Shown one piece after another: positions 1-6,819 of a stretch of DNA of 49,907 nt. Position 1 is the first letter of the stretch. Each line of letters opens with the position of its first letter. This DNA is from a bacterium (GTDB lineage Bacteria; Planctomycetota; UBA8108; UBA1146), in assembly GCA_029976805.1 (NCBI GenBank), contig JAPOLY010000009.1, positions 1 to 49,907 of the forward strand. Direction: 5' to 3'. The notes beneath the pieces are model-generated. The model saw only the letters and a list, made by a program, of their open reading frames with translations, searched no databases and was not told the origin of the DNA. The position numbers and the translations under genes were made by a program.

Positions 1-213
1 ACCGTTCTTCTGGAAGTCGAAGAGCATTTTCGCTATGGTGTGTCCGTTGCGGACGGTTTCCCTCAACCCGAAACCGAGACTATCAGAAATCAAACTCCGG
101 AGGGGCTTGGCCCCCTCGATCCTGATGTGCCGAGAGAGTATTCCTCTCTCGGCGTTTTTTTTTCTGACCTTTTCAGCCCATCCGTTGATTCTTCATCGCA
201 GACGCTGTGGTGA
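1..213 (+). CDS. Possible C-terminal end of a protein cut by the left edge
   Basis: Frame 1 is open from the left edge to a TGA at 211-213 and has the purine-first codon pattern expected of coding DNA. It starts TVLLEVEEHFRYGVSV and carries a Pro/Glu-rich stretch. I do not recognise the family. An intrinsic terminator sits inside the last part of the frame (129-163), and the frame overlaps the 3' end of the convergent M24 peptidase gene by about 20 bases. Both are odd for a real C-terminus. Another plus frame stops at 123-125, just before the terminator, but its composition looks less protein-like. The presence of a gene ending here is likely; the exact frame is uncertain. Confidence 0.35.
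   Translation, partial: TVLLEVEEHFRYGVSVADGFPQPETETIRNQTPEGLGPLDPDVPREYSSLGVFFSDLFSPSVDSSSQTLW
129..163 (+). terminator. Intrinsic terminator, plus strand
   Basis: A perfect 10-bp stem (129-138 with 144-153, loop TATTC) is followed by a run of nine T at 155-163. The T-run lies only on the plus strand, so it ends a transcript entering from the left edge. Confidence 0.9.
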
Positions 214-1509
214 TTCTGAATCCGATTTCTTTGGGGTTGGTTTTTTCAGGTCCGGCTCCACCACTTCTGCACCTTTGCACCATGCCTCCATCGCTTTCGC
301 GCTCTTCGGAATGGCCGCCGACAGCACCTCGCAGCCGTCCTCTGTCACCAGGACCATGTCCTCGATTCGGATGCCGATGTTCTCTTCAGGAATGTAGATT
401 CCCGGTTCGACAGTGATCACCATTCCCGGCAGAAGGGCACGACCCGGTCCGACGTCATGGACATTCATGCCCACATGATGAGAGGTACCGTGGGGAAAGT
501 AATTGCCAAACCCGGCTTTCCGAATCACTCTTCTGGCCGCAGAGTCGACATCTCTCTGGGTCGCCCCTGGCTTGACTGCAGCAATGCCCTCACGCTGCGC
601 TTCGAGAACCACGGCATAGATCTGCAACTGGCGTTCGTTCCACTTCCCAGAGACTGGTATGGTGCGGGTGATGTCCGCCGTGTAAGCACCACTGCGTGCC
701 CCCACATCCATCAACAACACTCCGTCACGGTCCAGCTCGCCGTTGTTCTCTTGCCAATGCAAAATACAACTGCGTGGCCCACTGCCAACGATGGATGGAA
801 ATCCGGGAGCAGGTGATCCCTGCCTACGAAACTGTCCTTCAATCGCCGCTTCCACTTCATACTCATAGAGGGAACTCTTTGCGTTGAAGGCACCCGCTTT
901 TAAACCCTCATGTGTTCGCTCGATTGCACGCTTCAGTTGACCCACTTCCCAGTCACTTTTGATTTGACGATGCGAATGAATTAGACGGGAAGCGGAGAGA
1001 AACTCTGTTTCTTTTGAAAACATGTTGGACCACAGCGATTGCTTTTGAGAGCCGGGCTTGGCCAAGTAGACGGTCTTGATCTGATCCTTGTTCTTCAAGG
1101 TCCAGTCCATCAGGCTCGCAAATGGAAGAACCGTATCAATCCCCGTAAGCTCCCGGGACTCCTCCCCGGGGAAAGCACGCGGACCATTCCACATTTCGAA
1201 ACCTGGATCTTTTGCGGGTAAAAACAGGGTCGACACCACTGCCCCGGAATCCCTCCTCAGGATCAGGACTCCCCCCCATGAACGCAGGCCTGTGAGGTAC
1301 TCATAATCACGAATTACCTCTTCGCCCTCGGTTCCGCCGGCAGCCACCAGAAGGATCTCATGGCTCTCTACCAAACCGATTTGAGCCCTCCGCTGCTGCA
1401 GTTCTGTCGCTGGAGGTATCGGCTCAGAGGCCTGGATCCACGAAAGTCCCGGGGACAGGAGGAAGAGCGTCAGCAGAAGGATACGCAGTCCCTCTTCAGC
1501 CCATCTCAT
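193..1509 (-). CDS. Exported M24-family metallopeptidase (Xaa-Pro aminopeptidase-like)
   Basis: 438 residues from an ATG at 1509 that overlaps the stop of the upstream dehydratase gene as ATGA; an ATG at 1533 is possible but would overlap further. The N-terminus is a signal peptide (hydrophobic LRILLLTLFLLSPGL, likely cleavage after WIQA), so the enzyme is probably periplasmic or outer-membrane facing. An N-terminal creatinase/prolidase-like domain is followed by the pita-bread catalytic domain. The five dinuclear-metal ligands are visible: Asp268 in LLMDVGARSG, Asp279 in YTADITRT, a His in HGTSHHVGMNVHD, Glu368 in VITVEPGIYIP and Glu383 in IRIEDM. Known family members remove the N-terminal residue ahead of proline. 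The C-terminus has a short charged Lys/Pro tail. Export is less common than the cytosolic PepP form, so substrate and role are open. Confidence 0.9.
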   Translation of the reverse strand: MRWAEEGLRILLLTLFLLSPGLSWIQASEPIPPATELQQRRAQIGLVESHEILLVAAGGTEGEEVIRDYEYLTGLRSWGGVLILRRDSGAVVSTLFLPAKDPGFEMWNGPRAFPGEESRELTGIDTVLPFASLMDWTLKNKDQIKTVYLAKPGSQKQSLWSNMFSKETEFLSASRLIHSHRQIKSDWEVGQLKRAIERTHEGLKAGAFNAKSSLYEYEVEAAIEGQFRRQGSPAPGFPSIVGSGPRSCILHWQENNGELDRDGVLLMDVGARSGAYTADITRTIPVSGKWNERQLQIYAVVLEAQREGIAAVKPGATQRDVDSAARRVIRKAGFGNYFPHGTSHHVGMNVHDVGPGRALLPGMVITVEPGIYIPEENIGIRIEDMVLVTEDGCEVLSAAIPKSAKAMEAWCKGAEVVEPDLKKPTPKKSDSESPQRLR

Positions 1510-1865
1510 GAGTCCTCTCCAGAGAGTGCACAATGATCGATATGAGCCGCGAGAATGAAGTCTGATTCGGTCAGAGCATCAATTTTGTGGGTCCAGATAC
1601 AAACCTTGACCCAACCCCAACTGAAAGAGATGTCCGGGTGGTGCCCCTGATCTTCTGCAACCTGTGAGATCCTGTTCACAAATGAGAGTGCTTCGAGAAA
1701 GTTGGCAAACTTCCACTGCTGTTGCAAATGGTGACTGTCGATCACCTCCCACGCAGGGGTCTGGGCAGCCCACTTGTCGAGCTCCGCACCCATCAGTGCA
1801 GGCATGTCTCCCCTGCAGGCTTTACAACTTCTTTCGAGGAGGGGGGTATTGTATTCATTCGTCAA
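1506..1865 (-). CDS. Pterin-4a-carbinolamine dehydratase family protein
   Basis: About 119 residues. The family signature is clear: a DQGHHPDISFSWGWVKV segment followed by WTHKIDALTESDFILAAHID, holding the paired histidines and late histidine that dehydrate 4a-hydroxytetrahydropterin. The N-terminal CKACRGDMPAL pattern is common in bacterial members. I prefer a TTG start at 1865, which has AAGGA nine bases upstream; the longer frame begins with a GTG at 1925 whose only purine-rich stretch touches the start codon. No phenylalanine hydroxylase is nearby, so the role could instead be tetrahydropterin recycling in general or salvage linked to molybdopterin. Its stop overlaps the peptidase start by ATGA, so the two are co-transcribed. 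Confidence 0.88.
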   Translation of the reverse strand: MTNEYNTPLLERSCKACRGDMPALMGAELDKWAAQTPAWEVIDSHHLQQQWKFANFLEALSFVNRISQVAEDQGHHPDISFSWGWVKVCIWTHKIDALTESDFILAAHIDHCALSGEDS

Positions 1866-2013
1866 TTTCGCGTTTCCTTCCCTGAGACCAAAATCACCTT
1901 GGGGGATGATGCCTCCGGATTCCACCCTTGAAAACGATGACGTATGACAGGAAAGACAGTTTGGTCATAAAATAAACCCAATCATGCTTTTACAACAACT
2001 TAGAGGCTGTTTT

Positions 2014-2050
2014 CGGCCACCTCGGCCGCTGCAAAAGGCCAGATTTGGCC
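2014..2050 (+). promoter_or_regulatory. Two GGCC dyads, candidate enhancer-binding sites
   Basis: CGGCC-N5-GGCCG (2014-2028) and GGCCA-N4-TGGCC (2037-2050) are two separate dyads whose centres are about 22 bp apart, roughly two helical turns. They lie about 85-110 bp upstream of the predicted sigma-54 start site. This is where activators of the NtrC class usually bind. Assignment as activator sites is inference. Confidence 0.45.
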
Positions 2051-2101
2051 ACACTTTTTTACTTCAAGAACGTAAGTCCTTTGAAATGACCGTTTCTAAG
2101 G

Positions 2102-2118
2102 TTGGCATGATCATTGCA
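2102..2118 (+). promoter_or_regulatory. Sigma-54 (-24/-12) promoter
   Basis: TTGGCATGATCATTGCA matches the sigma-54 consensus YTGGCACGNNNNTTGCW with one transition. The invariant GG (2104-2105) and GC (2116-2117) are separated by exactly ten bases. The predicted start site is about 2129. The sequence is followed by AT-rich DNA and has two dyads upstream. Confidence 0.75.
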
Positions 2119-2128
2119 TTACAAATAA

Positions 2129-2322
2129 TGCCCATGCGTTTATTAAACGATGAGGTGTACTAAGTCCCCCACTTGGGACGCTGGAACACCGGACGACATA
2201 TTACAAGTTCTTGTTATCCAGCGCGCGACCTAATATGCGCGATCACCCCGGCTCCTCCGCAAATGGCGGGAGGACAGGGATGGCTTCCCCTCAATGAGGA
2301 GAGCCGGGGTCTTATTTTTTTT
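2129..2322 (+). ncRNA. Predicted sigma-54-driven small RNA
   Basis: The stretch between the sigma-54 promoter and an intrinsic terminator would give a transcript of about 194 nt. It has several hairpins: GTCCC...GGGAC near 2163-2180, CGCGC...GCGCG near 2220-2240, and a branched 3' domain ending in the terminator. The best small reading frame (ATG at 2150, 27 codons) lacks a ribosome binding site, and the longer plus frame from 2173 runs through the terminator, so a non-coding product is more likely. I recognise no known RNA family. Promoter, length and terminator are read directly; function is unknown. Confidence 0.6.
2245..2322 (+). terminator. Branched intrinsic terminator
   Basis: An outer 10-bp perfect stem (2245-2254 with 2301-2310) encloses a smaller CCTCC/GGAGG hairpin with an AAATG loop and a further AGGGA/TCCCT hairpin. 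CTTATTTTTTTT follows at 2311-2322. It ends the predicted small RNA. Confidence 0.8.
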
Positions 2323-2473
2323 CTGCGCTTCAGATTTCCCCCTCCACAGTTTTGCTTCGTCGCTTTGTTTCATCATGGAATTCCTTTCTGTTGGCTACCG
2401 GCTTTCCTTCAAAGTCGGGGCTGGATCAGAGGCGTGTAGAGGCGTACTTTGGAAATGGGCTGCCGCTCTCCTG

Positions 2474-2499
2474 GTGACGTGGTCACGATAAGAACGTGA
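2474..2499. promoter_or_regulatory. Overlapping dyads ahead of the HNH gene
   Basis: GTGAC-N3-GTCAC (2474-2486) overlaps a second dyad TCACG-N7-CGTGA (2483-2499). They end 20 bases before the HNH start codon, a suitable position for an operator that blocks or controls its promoter. No cognate regulator is identifiable. Confidence 0.35.
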
Positions 2500-2518
2500 T
2501 AGACCAAGGGAGGACATC

Positions 2519-3124
2519 ATGTCGAATCTGCTCGAGATACCGACTCTGGTTCTGAATCGTTCCTGGGTCCCGACCCATACTCTGCCCGCCAGATTGGCGA
2601 TCGGTCTCGTCGCCCGAGGGGCCGCACGTATTATCGATCCCGAGACTTACGAAGCCCATGATCTTCACTCTTGGCATGATCTTTCAGAGTTGAAGACCAA
2701 GAAGAGGAAACAATCGATTCGATCCGAATCTCTGTGCCTCGCTCCTCTTGAAATCGTTGTTCTCTCCGGATACTCCGGGGTCGGTGACCGCCGAATTTCT
2801 TTCTCAAGGCTCAATCTCTATCGTCGTGACAAGAACACCTGTCAGTATTGTGGAATTCAGCCAGGAACCCGAGAGCTGACCATCGACCATGTCATGCCGC
2901 GCAGTCGGGGAGGGGAATTGAGTTGGGAAAACTGCGTCCTCGCATGCGTCACCTGCAATAAACGCAAAGCCAATCGAACTCCTGAAGAGGCTTCGATGAA
3001 ACTCAAGGTGAAACCGGTTCGTCCACGATGGTCGCAGATCCACAGGTTGCCCCTGCGTCCGATCTGGTCTTCATGGGAGAAGTTCGTCAGTGACGCCTAT
3101 TGGCAGTCAGAACTCCTGGACTGA
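2519..3124 (+). CDS. HNH endonuclease-family protein
   Basis: 201 residues, ATG preceded by GGGAGG at good spacing. The C-terminal half is an HNH domain: Cys108/Cys111 in the CQYCG knuckle, Asp123-His124 in TIDHVMPRSRGG, Asn138 in WENCV, and Cys143/Cys146 plus Asn147 in CVTCNKRK. So the beta-beta-alpha metal site and a structural zinc site are both intact. The N-terminal half (ETYEAHDLHSW, a Lys-rich linker) is the conserved partner region of a widespread stand-alone HNH family found in several phyla. It is not next to a methylase, integrase or toxin-antitoxin gene, so a restriction or mobile role is not supported. The upstream dyads suggest regulated expression. Biological function is not known to me. 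Confidence 0.88.
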   Translation: MSNLLEIPTLVLNRSWVPTHTLPARLAIGLVARGAARIIDPETYEAHDLHSWHDLSELKTKKRKQSIRSESLCLAPLEIVVLSGYSGVGDRRISFSRLNLYRRDKNTCQYCGIQPGTRELTIDHVMPRSRGGELSWENCVLACVTCNKRKANRTPEEASMKLKVKPVRPRWSQIHRLPLRPIWSSWEKFVSDAYWQSELLD

Positions 3125-3150
3125 GTAATCACCCAACCCCACAGAATGCT

Positions 3151-4374
3151 CTATTGCTGGACGGCCACCTGAGCGCAATAGATACGCCCATGGGGTTTCA
3201 CTCGCAATCGTCCCACCAGAGAACTCAACTGTGAGAGTCGGCGGATTTCTCCATTCTCGAGCAGAACCGGCAATTCTCCTCCTTGCGTCAAAGCAGGAGG
3301 AGGTGAAACCACGTCGGCCACCGGATCTTTCAGGGGTTCGTGGTCACGAATTTCGCGGACACGGGCAGCGAGGCGATCTGCCACATCCTCCACATCTTCT
3401 CCTTCGACCACTTCTGGAAGTGGCCGGTGCTGCTGTCGACGAATGATCCTGCGAGCAGCGGCATGGGCGGGGTGAGAAGGATCCAGATCAGCCTCGCGAA
3501 GCATCTGTAACACCCGAATGTCATCCCAGCGCAAATATTCGTCGGGCTCTTCCGGGTATCGCCGCTGCTCAAGAGTTCGAACCAGAAAATCAACGAGGTG
3601 CAAATCGAGGATTCTGCGGGTTCGATGAAAATAGACCTGGGTGAACATCGAAAACCGGGCCCACTGCAAACCTTCTGCAGCAAGGAGTCCACCATGCTCA
3701 ATCCCCAGCTGAACTCCCTGATCTGTTTCCAGAGGCCTCAGGGTGTGCTGGATTCGGGGCAGATCAAACGCTCCATACTCAACACCCACGTGGTGTGCAT
3801 CGCGGAGAAGGTAATCCATCCGGTCTGAACCGAATTCACCACAGACCAGAGAGCGAATGAATCGCAAATGACTGGGCAAATCCTCGAGAGCAGGATCCAT
3901 CACCTGAACCACCGATTGCCAGATCTCCTCTCCCAGTGATTTCAGACTGTTTCGAATCTGCGGATGTTCCAGAAGAGCCAGAGACATCTCCTCGTGCATT
4001 CCCCTTGGTAACAGTCTTTCGGTCACATGGGAGAAGGGCGGATGCCCGAGATCATGAAGCAGGGCCACCATTCGGGAGATTCTCAAAAGCTTAACATAGG
4101 ACTGCTCAGAGACCGCACTCCCGAGGGATCGCAGCAGCTCATCCAGTCCCAACCGCGATTTCATCTCTTCAACCAGTCGAGTGGTCACCTCCATGGTTCC
4201 CAGTGCATGTTCAAATCGACTGTGGCAAGCACCGGGATAGACTCGATCCGTCAATCCCAACTGACGAATGTTTCGCAAGCGCTGAACAGGGGCACTGTCG
4301 ACGATGTCCAGATCGCACCGCTCAAGGCGGATCATGCCATGGACCGGATCCCGGACAGCCTCAGAAAAGTTCAA
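3151..4374 (-). CDS. HD-superfamily phosphohydrolase (dNTPase/SAMHD1-like)
   Basis: 407 residues. The start NFSEAVRDPVHGMIRL is typical of the COG1078 HD family. Metal ligands are visible: His51 or His56 in HSRFEHALG, His107-Asp108 in ALLHDLGHPPFSH, and Asp184 in GSDRMDYLLRDAHH. The conserved arginine and aspartate residues of the nucleotide pocket (QRLRNIRQLG) are present. Related enzymes hydrolyse dNTPs or other nucleotides, but substrate cannot be read from the sequence. The gene converges on the HNH gene with only 26 bases between. Its start is close to the divergent alkyltransferase gene. Confidence 0.9.
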   Translation of the reverse strand: MNFSEAVRDPVHGMIRLERCDLDIVDSAPVQRLRNIRQLGLTDRVYPGACHSRFEHALGTMEVTTRLVEEMKSRLGLDELLRSLGSAVSEQSYVKLLRISRMVALLHDLGHPPFSHVTERLLPRGMHEEMSLALLEHPQIRNSLKSLGEEIWQSVVQVMDPALEDLPSHLRFIRSLVCGEFGSDRMDYLLRDAHHVGVEYGAFDLPRIQHTLRPLETDQGVQLGIEHGGLLAAEGLQWARFSMFTQVYFHRTRRILDLHLVDFLVRTLEQRRYPEEPDEYLRWDDIRVLQMLREADLDPSHPAHAAARRIIRRQQHRPLPEVVEGEDVEDVADRLAARVREIRDHEPLKDPVADVVSPPPALTQGGELPVLLENGEIRRLSQLSSLVGRLRVKPHGRIYCAQVAVQQ

Positions 4375-4541
4375 AACGCCTGCTTTCTAGGAAGTGTCTT
4401 CATCTTGATCCCCCCCTCGTTGAGAGGCAACCCCCTGAAGACCGGGCCGCTGTCATTCCCGTCCCTTGCGCCGTCTGCATGATTGCGGAAACTGCTGTCA
4501 GGGCCTCCCTCGGGAGGAAATCTGCAAAGGAAACCGGAGCT

Positions 4542-5093
4542 GTGATTTACTGGGCACACGAAGTGGTTGATCTGGGAAACCTGCTGGCAGGCTTGGGGGT
4601 TGCATGGGATGAAACCGGAATCCTGCATGCTGTATCCCTCAACCCCGATGATGAAGCGGCCCGAGCCAGTGCCCAAAAAACCACCCTTCAAACTCGGTTT
4701 TCAGAGTCTTCGTATCCCGGAGATCTTCTCCATGAGTTGCGTGCAGCCCTCCACGGTGAAGACGTGAGCTGGACATGGTTCCCGCGATTGAAAACAGGAA
4801 CTGTTTTTCAAGAGCGTGTCTGGCAAGAGCTGATGCATTGCCCCCATGGCGAAACCTGGAGTTATTCAACCCTTGCCCGGAGACTGGGTCAAAACGGTGC
4901 ATCACGGGCTGTGGGAAATGCGTGTGGTCGCAATCCGTACCCACTCAGAGTTCCCTGTCATCGCATCATTGCAGCGAACGGAACCTTGGGAGGATTTACC
5001 GGGGACCTTGAAGTGAAACGTTGGCTACTGCGGAGGGAAGCGACCCTGAGTCAGGACCACGACTCATCTCGAGATGGTATCGGGCTTCTCTGA
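4542..5093 (+). CDS. ogt: Methylated-DNA-protein-cysteine S-methyltransferase (Ogt type)
   Basis: 183 residues from a GTG at 4542, preceded by AAGGA about ten bases upstream; an ATG at 4479 would give 204 residues but has no ribosome binding site, and the frame further upstream runs antisense inside the HD gene. The C-terminal domain is diagnostic: TVFQERVWQEL, then a helix-turn-helix segment GETWSYSTLARRLGQ, the NPYPLRVPCHRII active site with the acceptor cysteine, and the GGFTGDLEVKRWLL end. Known members remove O6-alkyl groups from guanine in a suicidal reaction. No Ada-type N-terminal methyl-sensor domain is present. Its last 98 bases overlap the 3' end of the convergent membrane-protein gene. 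Confidence 0.9.
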   Translation: MIYWAHEVVDLGNLLAGLGVAWDETGILHAVSLNPDDEAARASAQKTTLQTRFSESSYPGDLLHELRAALHGEDVSWTWFPRLKTGTVFQERVWQELMHCPHGETWSYSTLARRLGQNGASRAVGNACGRNPYPLRVPCHRIIAANGTLGGFTGDLEVKRWLLRREATLSQDHDSSRDGIGLL

Positions 5094-6819
5094 ATAGACC
5101 ATATTTGCTGTAGAGACGAGCCAGTTGCTGGTGTGAAACCGGTCTCCAAACGTCATCCTGCAAAGCAAAGAAGAAACATTCAGAAGCGATGTCCTCGTGG
5201 CCATCCTCAAGCAGGATTAATCCGAGTCGTTCCCAGGCAGAACTGCACTCCGGAGTTTTGCGTAAAATCAGTGACAGACTGTGACGAGCCTGCTCCATCT
5301 CACCAGTAGCCTGTTGTTGAACAGCCTCTTCAAAGAGACAGCCCGGTTTTCCAGCCACTCTGAAAAGGGAAATCGATCGGTTCCCCCATTGATACTGCTC
5401 CAGTGTGTTCGGTTCATTTTCCAGTCCCTCGACCAATCGGAGTTGCGCATGATCCAGATTCTGGAATGCGGGTCGATCCGTTCCCATCACCAGCATGTGA
5501 GCCCAATGTCCAGAGACCGCTTCACCCGGAGGAATCAGGCGATCGAGACTGTTACGGGCGACTTCCCAACGATCGGTTGAATGGGCCACTCTGTTGAGAT
5601 TGACCGGGACAAGAAGACTGACCATGCAAAGGACACTGACCCAAGCCACCACTGAGCTTCGAAATCCGCTACGCAATCCGACCAGAGCTCCAACGACACA
5701 AATCGCAAGGCTTATGGAGGCCAACATCGCAGCTTCAGCCACCTTCTCCTGGCTGATCAACAAAACTGCCAGACCGATACAGCCGATCAGGAAGATCAAC
5801 AGCGATTCCCGAATCCCTCTTCCGCTATCATCCATATTCAGAATTTTAACCCTGCTACGATCGGCAAAAGTCTCGATGACCAGCCACACCATACCCGGCA
5901 GTAAAACTACCAATGGAAAAACAGGTAACTCTCCAGCAAGGACCCAGGGAAGGGTCGAAGTGACGATCAGTCCGGTCAAGGGCCGCAACTGTGGTTGTGG
6001 AGATCTGAAGCCCACGAAAAGAGCCAGAGTCAGAATCAAAACCAGGCCCGGATCCACCAACGCCAAAGACACCCCGGCTTCCATATCGTTGAGATGCATC
6101 AAGCCACTTTGTGCCATTGCCAATGTCAATGGGTCCATACCGGCTACTTGTAATCCAACAAGCACCAATGTCGCAAAGACGAAAAGAGCCCACCCATGGG
6201 GCTGCCATCGCATTGAAACTTCTCGTCGAAGGCCTTCAATCCAACAGATCGGTATCACCATCGTGATCATGGGGTTAAGGCCCCAACTCAAAATCAGCCC
6301 GACCACGAAAGAGAACCACGGAGCCCAGCGCTGCGGTTGACCGGCTATCGCAACCAGAAGAAGAATGATGAGGGAAGCAAGTGGGACCGTCGTGGGGACA
6401 CTGGACCACGCCATGAAGGTAGGTTGCAACGCAAGCCAACCCCCTCCAATCAATCCAAAGATTCGGCCACGCTTCTTCGCAATCAAAAGAGTGACCGAAA
6501 AAATGCACAACATGTAAGGGATCACTGAAAAGAGGTGGTGACTCTCACTGCCATGACCAAAGAAATGATAGACCCACAAAGTGAGAGTGGTCAAAAATGG
6601 TTGCTGATCTTGTTGATCCAATCCGGAATCAATACCGAGATGAAGTCCCCTTGCTTCCGCAAAGGGTTCAACACCGATCTCCGGGTAGATTTGGGAGACC
6701 CCCCAGTGGGTACTCGGATCTCCCCCGGAACCGAGACAGAGCAGTAATCCCAATGCCATGATTGAGCCGAGGATCAAACCTGCGTGCCTCTGTGGAAAAC
6801 TCAACAGAGATAAGCTCAT
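4996..6819 (-). CDS. Polytopic membrane protein with C-terminal TPR-like region (possibly GT-C-like)
   Basis: 607 residues with about ten to twelve membrane segments in the first 430 residues, then a soluble part that ends in TPR-like helical pairs (SSAWERLGLILLEDG and QQLARLYSKYGLFREARYHL). An early loop (LHLGIDSGLDQQDQQPF) followed by repeated hydrophobic helices resembles the layout of GT-C glycosyltransferases of the PMT/ArnT type, but I do not see an unambiguous catalytic motif. The start codon overlaps the stop of the pilR-like gene as ATGA, so it is in the same transcript as the pilus genes. A role in modifying or assembling surface structures fits that context but is inference. Confidence 0.75.
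   Translation of the reverse strand: MSLSLLSFPQRHAGLILGSIMALGLLLCLGSGGDPSTHWGVSQIYPEIGVEPFAEARGLHLGIDSGLDQQDQQPFLTTLTLWVYHFFGHGSESHHLFSVIPYMLCIFSVTLLIAKKRGRIFGLIGGGWLALQPTFMAWSSVPTTVPLASLIILLLVAIAGQPQRWAPWFSFVVGLILSWGLNPMITMVIPICWIEGLRREVSMRWQPHGWALFVFATLVLVGLQVAGMDPLTLAMAQSGLMHLNDMEAGVSLALVDPGLVLILTLALFVGFRSPQPQLRPLTGLIVTSTLPWVLAGELPVFPLVVLLPGMVWLVIETFADRSRVKILNMDDSGRGIRESLLIFLIGCIGLAVLLISQEKVAEAAMLASISLAICVVGALVGLRSGFRSSVVAWVSVLCMVSLLVPVNLNRVAHSTDRWEVARNSLDRLIPPGEAVSGHWAHMLVMGTDRPAFQNLDHAQLRLVEGLENEPNTLEQYQWGNRSISLFRVAGKPGCLFEEAVQQQATGEMEQARHSLSLILRKTPECSSAWERLGLILLEDGHEDIASECFFFALQDDVWRPVSHQQLARLYSKYGLFREARYHLEMSRGPDSGSLPSAVANVSLQGPR

Noticed and set aside
2173-2439. 88-codon plus frame in the gap before the HNH gene
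   Set aside because: It passes through a strong terminator, has no ribosome binding site and an implausible composition.
4203-4541. Long N-terminal extension of the alkyltransferase frame
   Set aside because: It runs antisense inside the HD phosphohydrolase gene and lacks a ribosome binding site; the Ogt domain begins after 4542.
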